A DNA stretch of 64,000 nt, taken from the NCBI GenBank assembly GCA_963921195.1, contig OY992536.1, forward strand, positions 332,151,038-332,215,037, read 5' to 3'. A program made the translations under genes and the position numbers. This document shows positions 25,801 through 40,800 of the stretch, one piece after another; position 1 is the first letter of the stretch; every line of letters begins with the position of its first letter. The notes beneath the pieces are model-generated. The model had not been told where the DNA came from. It searched no databases and worked only from the letters and a program-made list of their open reading frames with translations. The stretch comes from Pegoplata infirma. Taxonomy: Eukaryota > Arthropoda > Insecta > Diptera > Anthomyiidae.

Positions 25801-28800
25801 AAATATAAAAAATTAAATTTTACTTTATAATGTTATTAAATACATGTTATAGATAAAAACTAACAAATATAGTAGTCTAGCTTTTTTTTTAATTTGGCGT
25901 GGGTAGTGATATAACTTCCGCGGATTTCAAAGAAAATGTGTTTTTCTATGGTAATTTATCAAATATGGAAAAAAATGTTTTGTATTGTACTATACCAAGT
26001 GCAAAACATAAATTCTGTAAATTTTTAGAGAAATAGGGCATCTTTAACCCCTTTTCATCGAGGTGAAATGACAAATTTGGGACATTACATATGTATATAA
26101 AACAAGATATCTGCATATATCCGGATTCTCAAAAGTTATAGAATTTACATTTTACGCTTCGTTCCGTACAATAAAGAAAAAATTTCCCCACATTTGCTAA
26201 ATTATTGTGAAAAAACCAGAGACCAAATATAACAGTTATATGTGTCTTTTTGTTTTAAAAAAATCATGAAACGAATGTTGTCCAAACTTAGTATTTTATA
26301 TATAAAAAGACTTCTAGAGATGTCCCGTGTTAAAATTCGCAATAACATTTATTTTTTTGATTTTTTCAATAACTGTAATAAATAACAGTTATTAAAAACT
26401 TTTTGTTCAAACAATCTAAATTAACTTTTATTTTATACTTATTTGAGTAAATAACTGTTATAACAGTTATTTTTAAAAAAATCAATCAAAGTTTATATCT
26501 TTAAATCAATGATTGAAGTATTAGATATCAATAGGATACTTCTGCATGTGTTTATTGTTGTTTTGTTTTAATAACTCGAGTTTTTTAAGGCTCAAAGAGT
26601 TTTTAATAACAGTTATAAAAAATAAAAGTTTTTTATTTCTGTTATTTTGAACAGATATTTATATAAATCATTTCAAACTGTTATTTTTTATTTTTATTTG
26701 AAAAAATATTTTTGAACAGTTAAATTTGATTTTTTTCAATAAATCTCATAACTGTTATGGTCTCTGGAAAAAACGCATTTTATTTGGAATCCGCGAAAAT
26801 TTTATCACTACCGGCGAAAAAAAAAAAAAAATCCTGACTACCATATCTGCTATTTTTAATCGTAAACATATTCTCAATATGATTATAAAGTAAAATTAAT
26901 TTTTTTTTATTTTTTTGCCTAAAAATTTTGAAAATTTTGAAATTCTGGCTTTAAAACCCATACAATGGTCTGGGGCATGTATGCGTAAAATGCTTGTTTT
27001 TTATCCGAATTCCATTTTATTAGTCATTTTGGAAAGGTAATTTAGTACCATTGTCGTATTATTTCACAAAAAAATTAACAAAAAATAAAAAATACCAACA
27101 TTTTACCAAAAACGACAAAAAAAGGGTTTTTCTTTCATATAAGAATGCCCCAAAACTTCAATCCATTTTCGGCACGAGTTATTTCTAGCCGATTGTCCTC
27201 AAATTTTGGCTCACTCATTTTTAGATACTAAAGAACAATTTAGGACCCTACCAGGTGTAAAAAGATGATTTTCGTTTTTAAGGACACCTCTAGTGTATAT
27301 GCAAGAAAAGATCCCATATATGTGGTCGTATATAAAATATGTGCCATATATGATATCATATATGGAGACATATATGTTTCATAAATGTTAAATTTTAGTA
27401 CACGTGTATGAAAATATCAACCGGAATTACAAAATAAAAGTTTTTTACGATTGAAATTATATTTTATTACCATATTTATACCTTAATACCGATTTGTATC
27501 AATAATTTAACAAATATTGTTTCCTAGTTGCAAAATATTCTGATTAAAAAAGTTAATTTTACATAAAAAAATGGAATAGGTAAGTTTTTATTAATATGTA
27601 TTTAGAATTATAAAATCATATGTATTATTTTTTTCCAGTTCAATGTCATAACAAGTATAATCGTTTACATTTTATTCCAAAACAAGATCATATTCAAAAT
27701 GAGTAAATGTACATTAGGGCGGGTCGATTTGTATGGATCGAAAAAAACTGAAAAATCGTATAGCAAAAACAAATTCTACAAGAAATTCTAAGAAACTTTT
27801 CCAAAGAAACCATTGGTCTAAAATCAAACCCTATACCGCGCCTAACGACATGAAAATCAGTCCGTCCGTCTGTCTTTCTGTCTGTGTGAAACACGCTTAC
27901 TTTCAAATGTTAGAGGAAGAATGAACAATATATACGGCAAGCTGCTGAAGTGTGGCGTATATATTTGTTATACTGCCGGTCAGATTATTACTAAATTTCA
28001 GCGAAATCTTTCCAGTGGTTCATAAGTTATTAGCAAAATGGGGAATTTCAGATGGGTTTTAACCCGAACTCCCGTGTTGAAAAAAAACACTAAACACGCT
28101 TTGAAAAGGAATGGTAAGCAAAAAAAAAATATTTTAGAATTTTTTTTGTCACTCAAAAAAAAATAAAAAAGAGAATATTACACTCAAAAAAAAAAAAAAT
28201 ACACTCAAAAAAATTTACACTCGAAATTTTTTTTTTTTACAAAAATTAAAAAAAAAAATTTACTCAAAATAAATAAAATACTGATGTAAAAAAAATATTC
28301 AGTTATCAAAATTTTTTATCGAACACAGCTTTTTTCCTCTCCGATATGCAACTCTCCAACTTCATCCCACAAAAGAATCTAAATATTTTTTTTTTTTTTT
28401 GACGAGATATCATTATGAACCTCAATTACAAACCATTATTTACTAAAAAAAATCCGCTGCACCAGCTTTCCTTTGTAATTAACATACAAAGGCTTGGGAG
28501 GGAATCGAACCCACAACCCCTGAATTTACTTTCAGACTATCACGCTAATTGTTATATACTGCAGCGCAATATAAAATAAATAATGGAGTAAAAGTATCAT
28601 GGATAAACGCTAAAAACAGGGATTTATTGTAAAAATTTCTTATTATAATTTTTCGTCTGTGACGTTTTCATTACAAATCAATCTAATTATTTATTTCTCC
28701 ATTTCAGGGATTATGTCTAATAAATTTGCCGGTCATAATCCCAAAAACTGCTCGAATTATATCCAGTGGCAATTAGTAAAACATTGCCGCTGGATATGTT

Positions 28801-31800
28801 GTTGCAACATATCGGTTTATAAAACTATGTTTTCTTTACATCTGAGGTGTAGGGTATGTTCGGAAACTTTGTAAAAAATATTATCGCAAATATTTTTGTG
28901 GAACATATTAACCCTCTAACTCCCTTCCATAACAGTATTTTTTGGCTCTCTTCTAACAAATCGCAAAAAACACCCCGAAAAAGGGGGAGGGTGGGGATGA
29001 AATGTTCTACAAAAATGTTGCCAATAAAATTCTACTATATACCTCAGAGCATACCAAAGCCCAAAAATTAATACAAACACCAAAAAAGAGTCAAGTTCTA
29101 TGTTTTGCTTATGAAAAAAAGGACGGACGGACAAATCTTCATGTCGTTAGGCGCGGTATAGGGTTTGATTTTAGAAACATGGTTTCTTTGGGAAATGTTC
29201 TTAGAATTTCTTGTAGATTATGTTTTTGCTATACGATTTTTGACAAAAAAAAACGACCCGCCCTAATGTACATACATATGTCGCAAATACAATAATAGAG
29301 TGCTTTGATGTTGAAGAAAATTAAACTACGCAGCTTCGTTAATCTCGTGCAATTTCGTGGAGAGGGCATATGCACCACCATCATGTTTTCACTGCGATTG
29401 CAATACTGCAAACTATTTTGAAATCCCTTAATGTCGCCATAACAAAATGGAAATGATAGATCGTATAAGCAGTTTTGAGGCCGAGTAACGTTAAGCTCAC
29501 ACAACTTGGAGAAAAGGACATATGCACCACCAGAAATGTTATCACTACGGTTCCAACGCTATAAATTATTTTGAAATCCCTTACTGTAGCAAATAGGAAA
29601 TGGAAGGAACGTATAAGAAGTTTGAATGCCGAGTTACTAAAAAATTCAACCATGCGGAGGTACGTTAAGCTCGCTTAACTTAGAGCAGAGGGCATATGCA
29701 CGACCATAATGTTATCACTACGGTTCCAAAACTACAAACTATTTTGAAATCGCTTACTGTCGCAAAAGCAAATCGAAATGAAAAGAACGTATCAGTTTTA
29801 AGGTTGAGTAACGATTTGGGAAGGACAACATCTTTATACAATTACAAGAAAGCTGTCTATATATAATAATATAATAATAATAATAATAATTTGATCCAAT
29901 GATCAGTTTTTATTTATTTTTCCAATTTTTATTTACAACTCATTTTAAATAATTTTAACCTAACCGAGAACTGGTAACAATGACCGTCGTCTCGTTGTAG
30001 CGAAATCGACCAAGGGTTTTGGTGGGAATCGAACCCACGACCCCCTGTTTCATAGGCTAGCACGCTACCAACTGGCCTACAGGGGCCCCTAAAGCTGTCT
30101 ATAAGCGAAAGTGATAACCTGGCACATTGTCACCATGATGTAAGTAGAAATAGTTATTATCCCTGTCTTTCAAATATCCTTACAAACATGATGTAAGTAG
30201 AAATAGTTTTTATCCCTATCCTTCAAATATTCTTACAAACATAACCCAGCAAGATAAAATACATAATACTAAATATATTGCTTTTAATCGAGGTCTCTTT
30301 TGATGCATGCATTTAGTAGTAGCAAGTTCTTTTTTGCTGGAATAAAAAAGAAATGTGTAATAATTTTTAATATTTTTTTCAGATGGATTTCTGAAAGACA
30401 ATATATCTTTCCTTAAAAAGCATTCCATAGTCTTTAGCATCCAATGAGCTTTAGCATCCCATGGTCTTAACAAAATACACTCCAACATGTATGTATGTAA
30501 CTAGCAGTATAATGTGCGGTTAAATGTGCCGTCGAATGACTTTTGCCGGAGTTGCATGGATGAAGAGGAGTTGCAAACTATCGAAACCTTTATTTGCCAT
30601 TGCCCGGCACTTTCTGGTCAGAGACTTGCTTCACTGGGATCTAGGGAGCTGTACGATCTTTCTGATTTGTCGGATGTCAAAATTCAATATCTAAGGAGTT
30701 TCATAAGAAGCTCAAATTGGTTTAACGACAGGGACTAGTAGGGGAACCTATTACGGTCCCGTGGTATCACAATGGACCTCAGAGTCTACGTGTGTTGACG
30801 TAAAACGTCAGCAGCCACTTACAACCAAACCAAACTAGCAGTATCTAGCCAATCTTTAAAGGTACATGGTTGCTTCGTTAAATGACATCCGTGTTATCAT
30901 TAACCTATTAGCACAAAATGCTATCGTTGGTAATACTTAAATACAATAAAAATTCTAGAAATATCTTAAATATTAATATTATTTTATATCCTTTTTTTAG
31001 ATTTTGATTATAAATATTGTAAAATAGAGGCTTATACCATAACAAAAACGCTAAGTCTGAAGATAATCGGAATTAACACTAAAACAAGAAAACACAATGG
31101 AAATCAACGTTCCTTTAATAAGCTCTTTGCTCGCATCTTTCGTAATTGATATCAATTGAAAAACTTGATATATAAGATCTTTTATGTTCAAATTATTTTA
31201 TTGACTATCAAAATGTATTCTCATATCTATAAGTTAAATAATTTATTTTTATATGGTCACCAAAAATGCAAACGATAGTAACTAAAAAATGAAAATCATC
31301 AAACTAAAGGGTTTCATTAAAATATATGAAAACACCAAAATTAATAAAAAAATATTTTTAATTTTAAATTATACTTATGTACACCGTTTGCAATTCTGGT
31401 GAATATATACATAATAATCTATTACATATAGTTTAAAATGAAAAAAATAAATAAAAAATATGAAAAAGAATGTAAAACAAATTGAAAACGACATCATATA
31501 TGATCCAATATATTATCCAATATATGATTCAATATATGATCTAATATATGATCACATATATTAGATCATATATGGTCGTGTCTTATATAAGCGCCAATTT
31601 TGGAATATGGTCATATATGAGACCATATTTGATACCATATTTGATACTATATATGCTACTGTATATGGTCTCATATATGATATCATATATGATAATATAC
31701 AACATTTTTAGCCGGGAAATCATACGAATTTTGATCAAAAACTAAATTTCTTTGCGCGCTGTTTGTCTTAAACATTTATGTATTCAAAATTTTATTACAC

Positions 31801-34800
31801 AATCCGCTCTTTAAGTAAAAATTTTTATATGATGTAAAAATTTTTATATGATGCAATACATAATGATATATAACACAATATATATTTATACGCAATTTAA
31901 TCCGAATAATGGTGGATGTTTTTGCATTAAAAAAGATCAACTTGTATAAAATATGATTCAATTTCATCCGAGTTTTGACCAGACATTGCCATATTTCATT
32001 GGATCCAATTAGATCTAATTGCATAAAAACATAAAAAAGCTTGGTGTTTTTTGGTTTGGGTGAGTTACACCACAGGTCAACGATACATTCACCAAACATA
32101 TAATTTTCAAAAACAAAAAAAATGTTTGGGTACGCTTCGAACCAGATAGGTGATATACATAACCCTAACAAGGAAATGTTTAGGAACATTTTAAAAGTTT
32201 CTTATACTTTGCCTAAAAAACTTAGAAAATTTTTGGTTAATTGGAAACATTTAATTGGAAACATTTATATATGGAACAGAATAAGATATATATAATTTTA
32301 TATTAAATTATACAGAAAAACAAATTTTGTATTAGCCCTAATATTATTTCATATATTTATATCAACCGTACACCTTTTAATCCGAATCATGATTAAATTA
32401 TATATTACAACATATGACTGCATTTAAAAAAATTAGAAAATACCTCACGGGATGAATAATCTATACTAATATTATAAAGAGGTAATGTTTGTATGTTTGT
32501 TTTTTTGTTTGTTTGTTTGTTTGTTTGTAGAGGGTAATCTCCGGAAATACTTATCCGATTTCAAAAATGTTTTCAGCAATATTTTAAGTGTTCCTTCAGG
32601 ATGGACATAGGCTAGGTTTCATCGACCACGCCCACTTCTACGCCCACTTTTGGCCAAAAAAACGTAAAATTGAAAAATCTCCAAAACAACTGAACCAATT
32701 TCAAAATTTTTTTCAGCAGTACATACTTGGAATGGTCCTTCATGGTGGACATATGCTGGGTTTCATCGACCACGCCCACATCTACGCCCACTTTTGGCAA
32801 AAATCTTAAAATTTAAATATCTATGAAACTACTCATACGATTTCAAAAAAGTTTTCAGCAATATTTAGAGTGTTCCTCCAGGGTTAACATAGGCTAGGTT
32901 TCATCGACCACGCCCACCTCTACGCCCACTTTTAGCCAAAAAACGTAAAATTTAAAAATCTCCACAACTACTGAACCGATTTAAAATTTTTTTCACATAT
33001 ACATGCTTGGAATGGTCCTTCATAGTGGACATATGCTGGGTTTCATCGACCACGCCCATTTCTACTCCCACTTTTGGCCAAAAAACTTAAAATTTAAATA
33101 TCTATTAAACATCTTATCCGATTTCAAAAATGTTTTCACCAATATTTAGAGTGTTTCTCCAGGGTGGACATAAGCTAGGATTTATCGACCACGGCCTCTT
33201 ATACGCCCACTTTTTGGCAAAAAAACCTAAAATTTAAAAATATCCAAAAATTTTCATCCGATTTCCAAAATTTTTTTAACAATACTTGGTCCATCAGAGT
33301 GGAAATATTCTAGGTTTTATTTTATTTATTTCTAGGTTTTATTTAAAATTTAAAAATCTCCACAACTACTGAACCGATTTAAAATTTTTTTCACATATAC
33401 ATGCTTGAAATGGTCCTTCATAGTGGACATATGCTGGGTTTCATCGACCACGCCCATTTCTACTCCCACTTTTGGCCACTTTTTGGCAAAAAAAAACTAA
33501 AATTTAAAAATCTCCAAAAATTTTCATCCGATTTCCAAAATTTTTTTAACAATACTTGGTCCTTCAGAGTGGAAATATTCTAGGTTTTATTTACCACGAA
33601 CATTTCTACGCCCACATTTGGCAAGAAAAACGTAAAATTTAAATATGATCAAACTACTCATCCGATTTAAAAAATGTTACCACCAATATACATATATTAA
33701 GAATGGTGCTTCAGGGTGGACATGGGTTAGCTCTCATCGAACACACCTACTTCTACGCCCACCTTTGCCCAAAAAACGTAAAATATCAAAATATCCGAAA
33801 CTACTCATTTAAAAAATGTTTTCTCCAATATTAAGAATGGTCCATCAGGTTAGACATAGGCTACGGTTCATCTACGTAAAATTTTTAAATATACGAAACT
33901 TATGAGATTTCAAAAATGTTTTCACCAATATTTAGAATTTTCTTTCAGGGTGAGTTAAGGTAGGTTTCATTGACCACACCCATTTTAAAGATCACTTTGG
34001 GTCAAAAGTTGTAAATTTTAAAATCTACGAAACTACGCATATAATTTCAAAACATTCTAAAAAATTTCCTTTTTGGAAATTCCTATTGTACTGGGTCAAA
34101 TACGTGCAAAGTAGTGAACTTTGAAACTTTTTCTATCTCCTGAAAAGTTGGTCATAGTAACTTGAAATGTTGGATCCTACAGCCCAAAAAATCATTTTAA
34201 AAAAGTACCTTCTGGAAATTTTGATTTTAATAGGGATAAGGGTAAATTATTGTAATGTGCAACTTTTATTTTTTTTTTTTAAGAATGAAGCCCACATGGA
34301 AAGAAATGAATTGGAATTCAGAACAAAATGGAATAAAATGGGGAACAAATGAATAGAAAAGGAAACGAAATGGAACAGAACGAGGAACGAAATTGAGTGC
34401 AACGGGGAATGAAATGGTTTCAATAATAACGATATAAGGGCTCGAAAATTTTCAAGAACATTATTTACCGAAACGAACATGTTTCCGAGCTAAACGGGGC
34501 TGTTTATATTTTATTGTTTATTCTAAAAAGTTTTTATGAAAGACTTCAACGATAAAAATTAACTTAAATAAAAATTATGTAGGGGAGAATTTTAGAAATG
34601 GAGACTCTTATCCTTCTTTAATCAGGTATTTAATATTACCGGGGGCGAAGTTCCGGGCGGGCCTGCTAGTCATATATAATTTATTATGTTTGTATCAAGT
34701 TATATATTGTTATATATGTTTATTTTTACTCGGGTATTTGCGGATGCTTCAAAATGTCTTTTTGTTAAACAAATTTCGCTTCGCATACATACATACTTTC

Positions 34801-37800
34801 AATTTTGTTAAAATTTTATTTTATTTATTTGAAAGTCAAATAAATTTGTTTGTTTTATTTTTGTTATTTATTTTGATTTTTATATTTGGTTATAAAATAA
34901 CCGTTATTATATTTCAAATAATAAAAATCAAAATATTGATTGAATATTTTAAATTTTAAAATAAAAATCTTTAGCAAACGGTTTGATTTTTGTTGAAATA
35001 TAAAAATTTTAAAGTATTTAAAAATTAGTAATTTTTTTAAATATAAATTATAACCGTTATGTCCCTGCTTTCAATGTAATACAAAAAAGCGTGGGATTTT
35101 ACTCCCCTTTGTCAAATAACACTCTTTTATGACCTATAGTTCCCGAATCGGTCAGTACTATCTGTGGTGGAAATTTCTTCAAAATCAGTTTAGCCGAATA
35201 AGCGTGATTGTGAAAAAGGCAGAAAGGTAGTGCAATAAATTAAACAGGGCGTGTCATTGTATGCCCCTTTGTCCGATCGCTCATTTTATGTTCCATAGTT
35301 CCCGCCTCGTTTAGTACTATGTGTTGAGAAAATTTCATGGTCCAGCCGTTGACGCGTCATTGCGGAACTGACAGAAACAACTTTTAATATAGTACAAAAG
35401 AGCATTGAAACTAATGCCTCTTTGTCCAAACGCGCTTTATTATGGCAGTCAAAAATAATTTGAAATTAATACAAAGGAGCGGCATTTTAAAACGCCTTTG
35501 CGTTTTATAATAAATAATAAATACTTATAATTACAAATTGTATGTGCCATTTGAACAACTATGTAATCGTTTTGGCCTTATGGGCTTATAGATTATGAAT
35601 AAATAAAATTGAAATTGATATGGCATATTGTTCCCGCTTCGGTTAGTACTACACTCAAAAAAATACGTTAATAAAAAAGTTTGTAAAATTGTTTGTATCC
35701 CAACTTTACAACTTTTTTACTAAATTGTACTAAAAAAATATTTTTTTGTAATTCGTTTTAGTAAACTCGCGTTACAAACTATTAATTTTTTACTGACTTT
35801 TTAATAATTTTTTCAGTTGATTTTTTAAAAATTTCGTATTAACTTTTCGGGTTTCTTTTCTAGAAAAGTAATGCACTAATGAAATACAAAAGGAAAATGT
35901 TATTAAAATATTTGGATATTAAAAAGAGCATTTTAAAAAAATATACAGTTAGTTATTTTTTTATTTTAATGGTAAAACCAAAGACTATTAAAGAAGACGT
36001 ATCACGCGGGAAAGTGGATGAACCCTCTGGAAAAATACTCCCGCGGAGAGATATGGATGAATTCTTCTTTAGTTTTTCATTCGTAGTGGAGAAAAAAAGA
36101 AGACAAAGGGTGTCCAAGAGCTTCCAGCCTCCAAAAAAGGAATTCACTAATTTGCAAGCGAGTTCCCGTGGAGAAACATTTGTTTATTTTCTTTTCTCCT
36201 TGTCCGCAAAAAAATATTTTTAGAAGCGTGTATTGGTAAATTCTGATTCAATTTTAGAATGTATTAGTGGATTTTGACAAATTCTGATTGAATTTTTTAA
36301 TTGGATTCAAAATATTTTTCTCCACTACGAATGAAAAACTAAAGAAGAATTCATCCATATCTCTCCGCGGGAGTATTTTTCCAGAGGGTTCATCCACTTT
36401 CCCGCGTGATACGTCTTCTTTAATAGTCTTTGAGAGAAGATATGCAAAATTCAAAAAAACACCGACCTTTTTCCATTCTTTTTTCTTTCTTCTCCACTTG
36501 CGGTCCTTTTTTGTTTTACGCTATCTGCGATTTTTTTTTTCTTGTGTACAGTGTACACAAAGGGTTGATTTCTTAACACTCAGAATAGTATTGGTAATTT
36601 TGTGTACTTTTCTTCATGCCTTTCTTTCTATTATTCACACTGTTGCCAACTATTTTTAACCAAAAACCTCTAAATTTCACGAAAAAAGCGCTAGGAACCG
36701 CCAAAAATTAATTTAGCGGGGAAAATTTTAAATTTTCCTGCTAAATTACAAAAAAAAGCGCTGAAAACCGAAAAACTTGGCATTTTTGATTGACAAAAAA
36801 GAAAAATTAAAAAAAAACTCCAAATTATTTTTTCTACGAAAATTTACTTTTCATTAAAAACGCGCAAGAAACGGTCGAAAAAATTTTAGCGGGAAAATAC
36901 AAAATTCTCCCGCTAAATTTCAAAAAAAGAGCTAAAATTCGACAAACTTGGCGTTTTCGATTGAAAAAAAATACAGGTAACTAAATTTAAAAGTATTTTT
37001 TGTTTAAAATTAACTCTTTTTTTAGGACAATAAATAAAACAAAATAGAAAATGATGAAAGCAGGTAACAACTGTATATTTATTTATGTATATTTATGTGT
37101 TCCATTTAAATAATATCAATATAATGTATTTTTTGTTCTAGAACACCAATTTATTTAACACAATTTTCGAAGCATTAATTTTATGTGGTATGTAATTTAT
37201 ATTTTGTATTAAAAAAAATGTATTCAATATTTTCTCTTACATATTTCAGATCAAAAATTCAAACAAAATCTGACTTGCATTGAAATAGTAATGGCGACAA
37301 CAATACGCAGTTTACATATAGTAAAAAAAGACCAAAAATTTAAAATACACAATTTACAATTTTTTTACAAAAAAATTTAGTAATACTATTTTTTTAGTTT
37401 TTTTTAAGATTACTAATTTTTGAAAACCAAAGTTTGTAATGGTAACTGAAAAAGTTATCGGGCACAAATTGAAAACTTAATTAGTAATGGTAACAGACTT
37501 TTTTGTAAGGAATACTAACAAATTTTTATGAGTGTATCTGTGTGGAAAATTTCAATAAAATCGGTTCAGACGTTTAAGAGTGATTACGGAACTGGCAGAA
37601 ATAACTTTCAATGTAATACAAAGGGGCGTGGACTTTTACGCCCATCCGTCAGAGCGCCCTCCTATTAACCTATAGTGCCCGCCTGGATTAGAACTATGTG
37701 TGGTGAAATTTTCATTAAAATCGGTTCAGACGTTTAAACGTGATAACGGAACAGGTATAAATAACTTTCAATGTAATACAAAGGGGCGTCGCATTTCCGC

Positions 37801-40800
37801 TCCTTTATCTGATCGCTGTCCTGTTATTAACTATATTTCCCGCTTGGATTAGTACTATATGTGGTGAAAATTTCTTTAAAATCGGTTCAGTCGTTTAAGC
37901 GGAATTGCTGAAAAGGCAGAAATAATGTTCAATATAATACAAAGGGGCGTGTCATTTTACGCCCACTTGGCCGATCGGTTTCTCTTATAGCCTATAGTTC
38001 CCGTCTCGGTTAGTACAATCTGTGGTGAAGATTTCATGTAAATCGGTTCAGCCGTTTATACTTGATTGTGGACAGACAGACAGAAAAACCAAAGGATGCA
38101 ACGCACAGTGAGACAGCCCTATAGTAACCGCGGCAAAAAATGGTTTTTGGCGTGTCGTCCAATTTGGATGAAATTTTCACAGTATATTAACAGATATAAG
38201 AGTAACAATTCCCTGAAATTTCAGCCTCATAACTTCATTACTTTTTGGTCTATAGCAAGTCAAAGTTGAGGTATGCCAACGCGCTTGAAATATGTTAGTT
38301 CAATATGTAATATTCAAAAGCTCATTAATAAAAAATATACATAATAAATATAACTTTAAAGTATTTTTTAAATTAATTTAGTTGTTGTAGAATGAGTAGA
38401 TGAAAAAATAAATTTAAAAAAAAAAAACACAAAAAAATTTCATACCAACAGAATTGTGGTGTAAAAATTTGAACATTTTGCATTTTCATTGGACTAGGAA
38501 ATATAGAGCAGCCCCTCGCCCTAGGTGCAGACTTACATCAAATGAAAGATTGAAGTCTCAGCTTTCATTTGAAGTAAAGGACATATAGCAAAAGTTTGCA
38601 AAAGTACTTTAAACATACAAAAAAATACAAAAAATACGCAACGCGCACATTCTGTCGCTATACGTATGTTAGCATGCAATTGTTTACACATATTCACTTA
38701 TTGTTTATTATTATTTTATTTACATTATTCATTTGATTGATAATTTTTTTGAAGGTCATTGACTTTGGGTTAGATAGTTGCATAATTTTTAATTTAAATT
38801 GATAGTGCAAGCTGTTGTTCTTATCTAAGTTGTGTTATGCTCACTTTCTAATGTGGTTAGTTTAATTGTTATACACTCAAAAAAATAAAACTGTAATGTT
38901 AGCAAAAAAAGCTTGTAAACCTACAAGAAAATTTGCTGATTTTGAACCCACAATTTTTTTGCTAAAGTTAGCAAAAATGTTTTGCCATTAATTAGTTGAC
39001 TAAATATTTTTTTTTGAACTTACCCAAGCAGAAATTGACGACGGTTAAAAAAAAAAAGCGTTCTGAAAGCACTGTAACAAAAAAAGAACGTTCTCAAAAC
39101 GTTATTTTCGAACGCTTTGCGAGCGTTTTCGAAAAGCGTTCTGAAAGCACTGTAACAAAAAAAAAGCATTCTCAAAACGCTTTATTCGAACGCCTTGAGA
39201 GCGTTTTCGAAAAGCGTTTTGAAAGCACTTTATTAACAAAATACATGTTCGTTTCAAAATTAAATTGTTTTAAAGCAGTTTTTGCAAACGTTTTTAAATT
39301 TTTTTCGTAGTACATACAAGTATAGTATTTTTTTAGATTATACTCAATTTTAAACAAATTGTTATAAAAACATTTTGTTAAATTAAATTAAATAATTTTT
39401 CCCTACTACCACATTGAAAACGCAAAATTTTGAAAACATAAAACATTTTTTAATTTGTAAATCTATTTTAAGTTTTATTATTATCATTTATGCAAAAGAG
39501 TTATAGCAATAGTTTCGTTATAAAATTTATAGAGTCCGACCGAATATTCGGTTTTGGTCTCGGTATCGGCCGAATAATGGGGTTTCGGCCTCTATTCGGT
39601 ATTCGGCAAAATTTTGGCCGAATATTAGCCGAAACCGAAACTTTTTTGTATTTTAAAAAATATGTAAAAAATTCGGTGAATTTTTTGATTGCGTATTTCA
39701 TTACACTTGTTTCAGTTCAATTGAAGAAAATGTTACAAGTTTATGCAATAAATGTAAAACTGTTTCAGTTCAAAAATTATTTTCTCCTAATCTGCAAATG
39801 AAATATACAACTATTTTGTAAGTTTTTTAAAAAAACTTATATTTTTTCAAAAATACAACAATTCCTATGGTTTAAAAGCATTATGTGCTGTATATTAATC
39901 TTTAACAACTTTTTAATGATTTTATTCAGGCGGTAATTTTTTTAAAGTTTCGGTTCGGTTTCGGCTGAATATTACTTTTTCGGCCGAGTATTCGGTTCGG
40001 TTTCGGTTCGGCCTCGAAAACTGGTTTCGGTCGGACTCTAAAAATTTACAAATAATGCATTAACTTCTAAAATATGCACACTGACTTCAATAACATCTTC
40101 ACGTAAATTTTTAACGTTATAAAGTCCTATTTCTTTTGATGGAATTGGATAGACAAAATAATCGTTTATTTCATTAAAGATGTTGCCTTTTAAATATATA
40201 TTATCACATGTGTGTTTAGATCGATTTGTACTAAAAATTTGGTTTACTATCATAATATTTCCATTACTAAGTAGAATTGCGTTATCAGGATGGGATGCAG
40301 TAATTTTGAAACCATGAATATTAATAAAAGAAAACACAACTTTTGTTTAGTGGATTCTATTACTTTGCCAAGAGAATACTTTTTGTTTTTAAAGAGAGGA
40401 TATACCAATGGAGCTTTATTTTCTACAATACTTTTATAAAAAAAATATCTACAATTAACGAATAAAAAAAATATCTGCTTTATATGAAGTCCTTTAAAGT
40501 ACTGTTTATAAGCTCTTTATAAGTGCTTTACTTTTGGTTTTTAAAGCGCTTTCATGCCATTTAACAAAACGTTCTGAAAGCACTTTTTTAAAACGCTTTA
40601 AACCTAGCGTAGATCGATGTTATCATTCGGATCATCTGAAAGCGCTTTTAAGATGGTAAATAGAACGCTTGTAGAACCGTTTACAGCGCTTTCACAGCGC
40701 TTTTGCGGTTGTATTTTTCTGACTGGGTAGTTTATACACATCTGAGGACCCCATTGGGTTCGGACCCGATAGGTCCAGACCCCGATGGGCCTAGACCTAG

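Larger units (their letters stand above)
35050..38065. repeat. ~160-bp tandem array split by a MITE
   Basis: Units contain AATACAAAGGGGCG, 'GTTCCCGCCTCGGTTAGTAC' and AAAATCGGTTCAG; AATACAAAGG recurs at 37614, 37774 and 37935. Two or three units lie left of the 35652-37534 insertion and four right of it. The last unit ends in GGACAGACAGACAG. 34670-35049 before it is AT-rich with nothing recognised. Confidence 0.7.
39023..40728. mobile_element. CCCA.NCAGAAA-ended element with coding relic
   Basis: Left end CCCAAGCAGAAATTGAC, right end (reversed) CCCAGTCAGAAAAATAC; TA at both flanks (39021-39022, 40729-40730). Subterminal GCGTTCTGAAAGCACT and AGCGCTTTCACAGCGC words lie at both ends. It carries a conserved ORF relic on the minus strand and a hAT MITE. 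Same family as the arms at 57863-63133. Confidence 0.7.

Noticed and set aside
30000..30090. tRNA gene
   Set aside because: A and B boxes are present but the acceptor stem does not pair, and a tail and 13-bp duplication show it is a SINE.
34690..34959. 89-codon hydrophobic ORF
   Set aside because: Very AT-rich, low-complexity, no conserved motif and no splice or start context.
35879..36659. 114-, 64-, 66- and 123-codon ORFs sharing one peptide
   Set aside because: They are the two strands of one hairpin; the same sequence lies in a MITE at 44627-44955.
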